From IMG/VR virus record IMGVR_UViG_3300037247_001843, positions 1-20,834 of that record: a stretch of DNA of 20,834 nt; one strand, given 5' to 3'. Positions 20,041-20,834 of the stretch are shown piece after piece. The DNA is from a virus. Position numbers and translations under genes: made by a program. Each line of letters starts with the position of its first letter. Position 1 is the stretch's first letter. The notes under the pieces are model-generated. The model made no database searches. It worked only from the letters and a program-made list of their open reading frames with translations, and was not told the origin of the DNA.

Positions 20041-20834
20041 CGTACTCGGACCATCTGTCGTCCCGTCGCTCGGCACCGGCCAGTCACCCGACCACGACCA
20101 CGCCTGACCCACCACCTGCTGCAAGCGATCTTGCGGAGCTCGGAGGATGAATCGGATGCCCTCGGTCATGATCTGCACGCCGTTGTTGACGACGTTGAAC
20201 TCGCCGATTCGGCCCTGCACACCCGCCTCCGTGATGTACGCGCCCTCGTCGATCGCCTTCTCGTAGATGGCGCCTGCGCCGACGACGATCGCACGACGGA
20301 TCTCGATGCCACCCTGGTTCCGGATCTCGGCACCGATCTCCGGAGCTCCCTCCGCCAGTCCACCGCCGCCCGACGTATCGACGAGATCGCCGACGTTCGT
20401 GGCCTTGGGGTTCTCCCGGTTGCGATAGAAGTAGCAGCCGATCTGATCGCCGATGACCAGTTCCTTGTAGGCCATACCTTCGGGCAGCGACTGTTGCAGA
20501 CGCTGCCACTGGTTGTCGGCGAAGATCTCGGCCTCGCCCTGCGGCGAGAGGTGCACGTGGTAGCGCCCATCCGGGAACGTGGGGACGTTGTTGTCTCGGA
20601 GGATCGCCACCGCGTTGATCACGTCCTGCAACGTGAGGATCTCCGTGCCCGTCAGCGCGTCGACCGTCAGGCCGCCACCCACGCGAACGATCTCCGTGCG
20701 GAAGGCGCTCTTCACGCCCTCGCGAAGCGCGACGCCTACCGTCAGCACGTCCGCCAAGGTGATGATCCCGGGACCGAAGGGATCGTCGGCGTCGAGCGGA
20801 ACCGCCGCAATCACCTGGCTGTCTGGCTCCGCAC
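20008..20834 (-). CDS. Probable major capsid protein, C-terminal part (5' end outside window)
   Basis: The reading frame stays open to the window edge; a GTG at 20814 lies inside it, so I treat the gene as truncated at its 5' end. About 274 residues are visible. Seen: an Ala/Leu helix followed by DGRYHVHLSPQGEAEIF, then W-x2-L, a GDQIGCYFYRN strand, a Gly-rich loop and a C-terminal beta region. Known: this order (long helix, 'dGrY.v.l.P' strand, then a surface-loop region) resembles the HK97-fold capsid proteins grouped as N4-gp56-like. It sits upstream of the neck, sheath and tube genes, which is where the capsid gene lies in myovirus late operons. Inferred role: coat subunit of the head shell. 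The alternative is another abundant head protein. The family assignment is from pattern memory only. It ends with TGA inside a 10-bp inverted repeat. Confidence 0.7.
   Translation of the reverse strand, partial: AEPDSQVIAAVPLDADDPFGPGIITLADVLTVGVALREGVKSAFRTEIVRVGGGLTVDALTGTEILTLQDVINAVAILRDNNVPTFPDGRYHVHLSPQGEAEIFADNQWQRLQQSLPEGMAYKELVIGDQIGCYFYRNRENPKATNVGDLVDTSGGGGLAEGAPEIGAEIRNQGGIEIRRAIVVGAGAIYEKAIDEGAYITEAGVQGRIGEFNVVNNGVQIMTEGIRFILRAPQDRLQQVVGQAWSWSGDWPVPSDGTTDGPSTFKRAICIEHS

Noticed and set aside
1-20834. CRISPR arrays, insertion sequences, integrase or attachment sites.
   Set aside because: No regularly spaced direct repeats, no transposase-like frames, and no tRNA-adjacent repeat were seen on either strand.
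1-20834. Tail-like particle (contractile injection system or tailocin) rather than phage.
   Set aside because: A probable capsid protein and several neck genes precede the tail genes in the same operon. This rests on the capsid call at 20008-20834, which is not certain.

Overview
The window is a GC-rich stretch of a tailed-phage (or prophage) genome. It covers the end of the capsid genes and almost the whole tail and baseplate module of a contractile-tailed (myovirus-type) phage. Every gene I can support lies on the minus strand, so the operon reads from position 20834 down to 1. A sheath protein, a gp25-like wedge protein, a J-family wedge protein and a spike protein together identify a contractile tail. 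The capsid and neck genes argue for a complete virion rather than a tail-only particle. Nothing in the sequence fixes the host beyond a GC-rich bacterium. There are no tRNA genes, rRNA genes, insertion sequences, CRISPR arrays or lysogeny genes.

Layout in transcription order. (1) 20834-19406: C-terminal part of a probable major capsid protein, cut by the window edge, then a Lys/Pro-rich protein of unknown function. Hairpin-forming repeats lie around the capsid stop codon. (2) 19355-16903: five tightly packed neck/connector genes, joined by 1-4 nt overlaps. They include a 54-aa protein, an HK97-gp10-like tail-completion protein and a probable tail terminator. (3) 16902-14245: tail sheath with a large inserted beta region, then tail tube. 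(4) 14244-13957: non-coding gap with two terminator-like hairpins. (5) 13956-11276: tail assembly chaperone with a -1 frameshift site (GGGAAAC), its frameshifted T-like extension, and the tape measure. (6) 11252-9851: one or two very small genes and a LysM baseplate protein. (7) 9819-8444: five small genes of unknown function, the last with a zinc-ribbon pattern. (8) 8427-5627: baseplate hub and OB-fold spike. (9) 5630-5320: two tiny genes, one Cys-rich. (10) 5288-871: a probable fibre/decoration protein, an Ig-like+gp25 fusion, and two consecutive baseplate wedge proteins of the J type. (11) 858-1: start of a tail-fibre-like protein that runs off the window.

How it works together: capsid and neck genes build the head and close its portal vertex. 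Sheath and tube genes supply abundant tail subunits. The G/GT-type chaperones load tube protein on the tape measure. LysM, hub, spike, gp25-like and J-like genes build the baseplate, and fibre genes come last. The most notable points are the frameshift site, the paired hairpins that may lower expression after the tube gene, the modular insertions in sheath, hub and gp25-like proteins, the small-gene cassette between the LysM and hub genes, and a 17-bp ribosome-binding-site repeat at two distant gene junctions. I see no clearly new defence or enzymatic system; the novelty is in accessory small genes and fusions within a known virion-assembly module.
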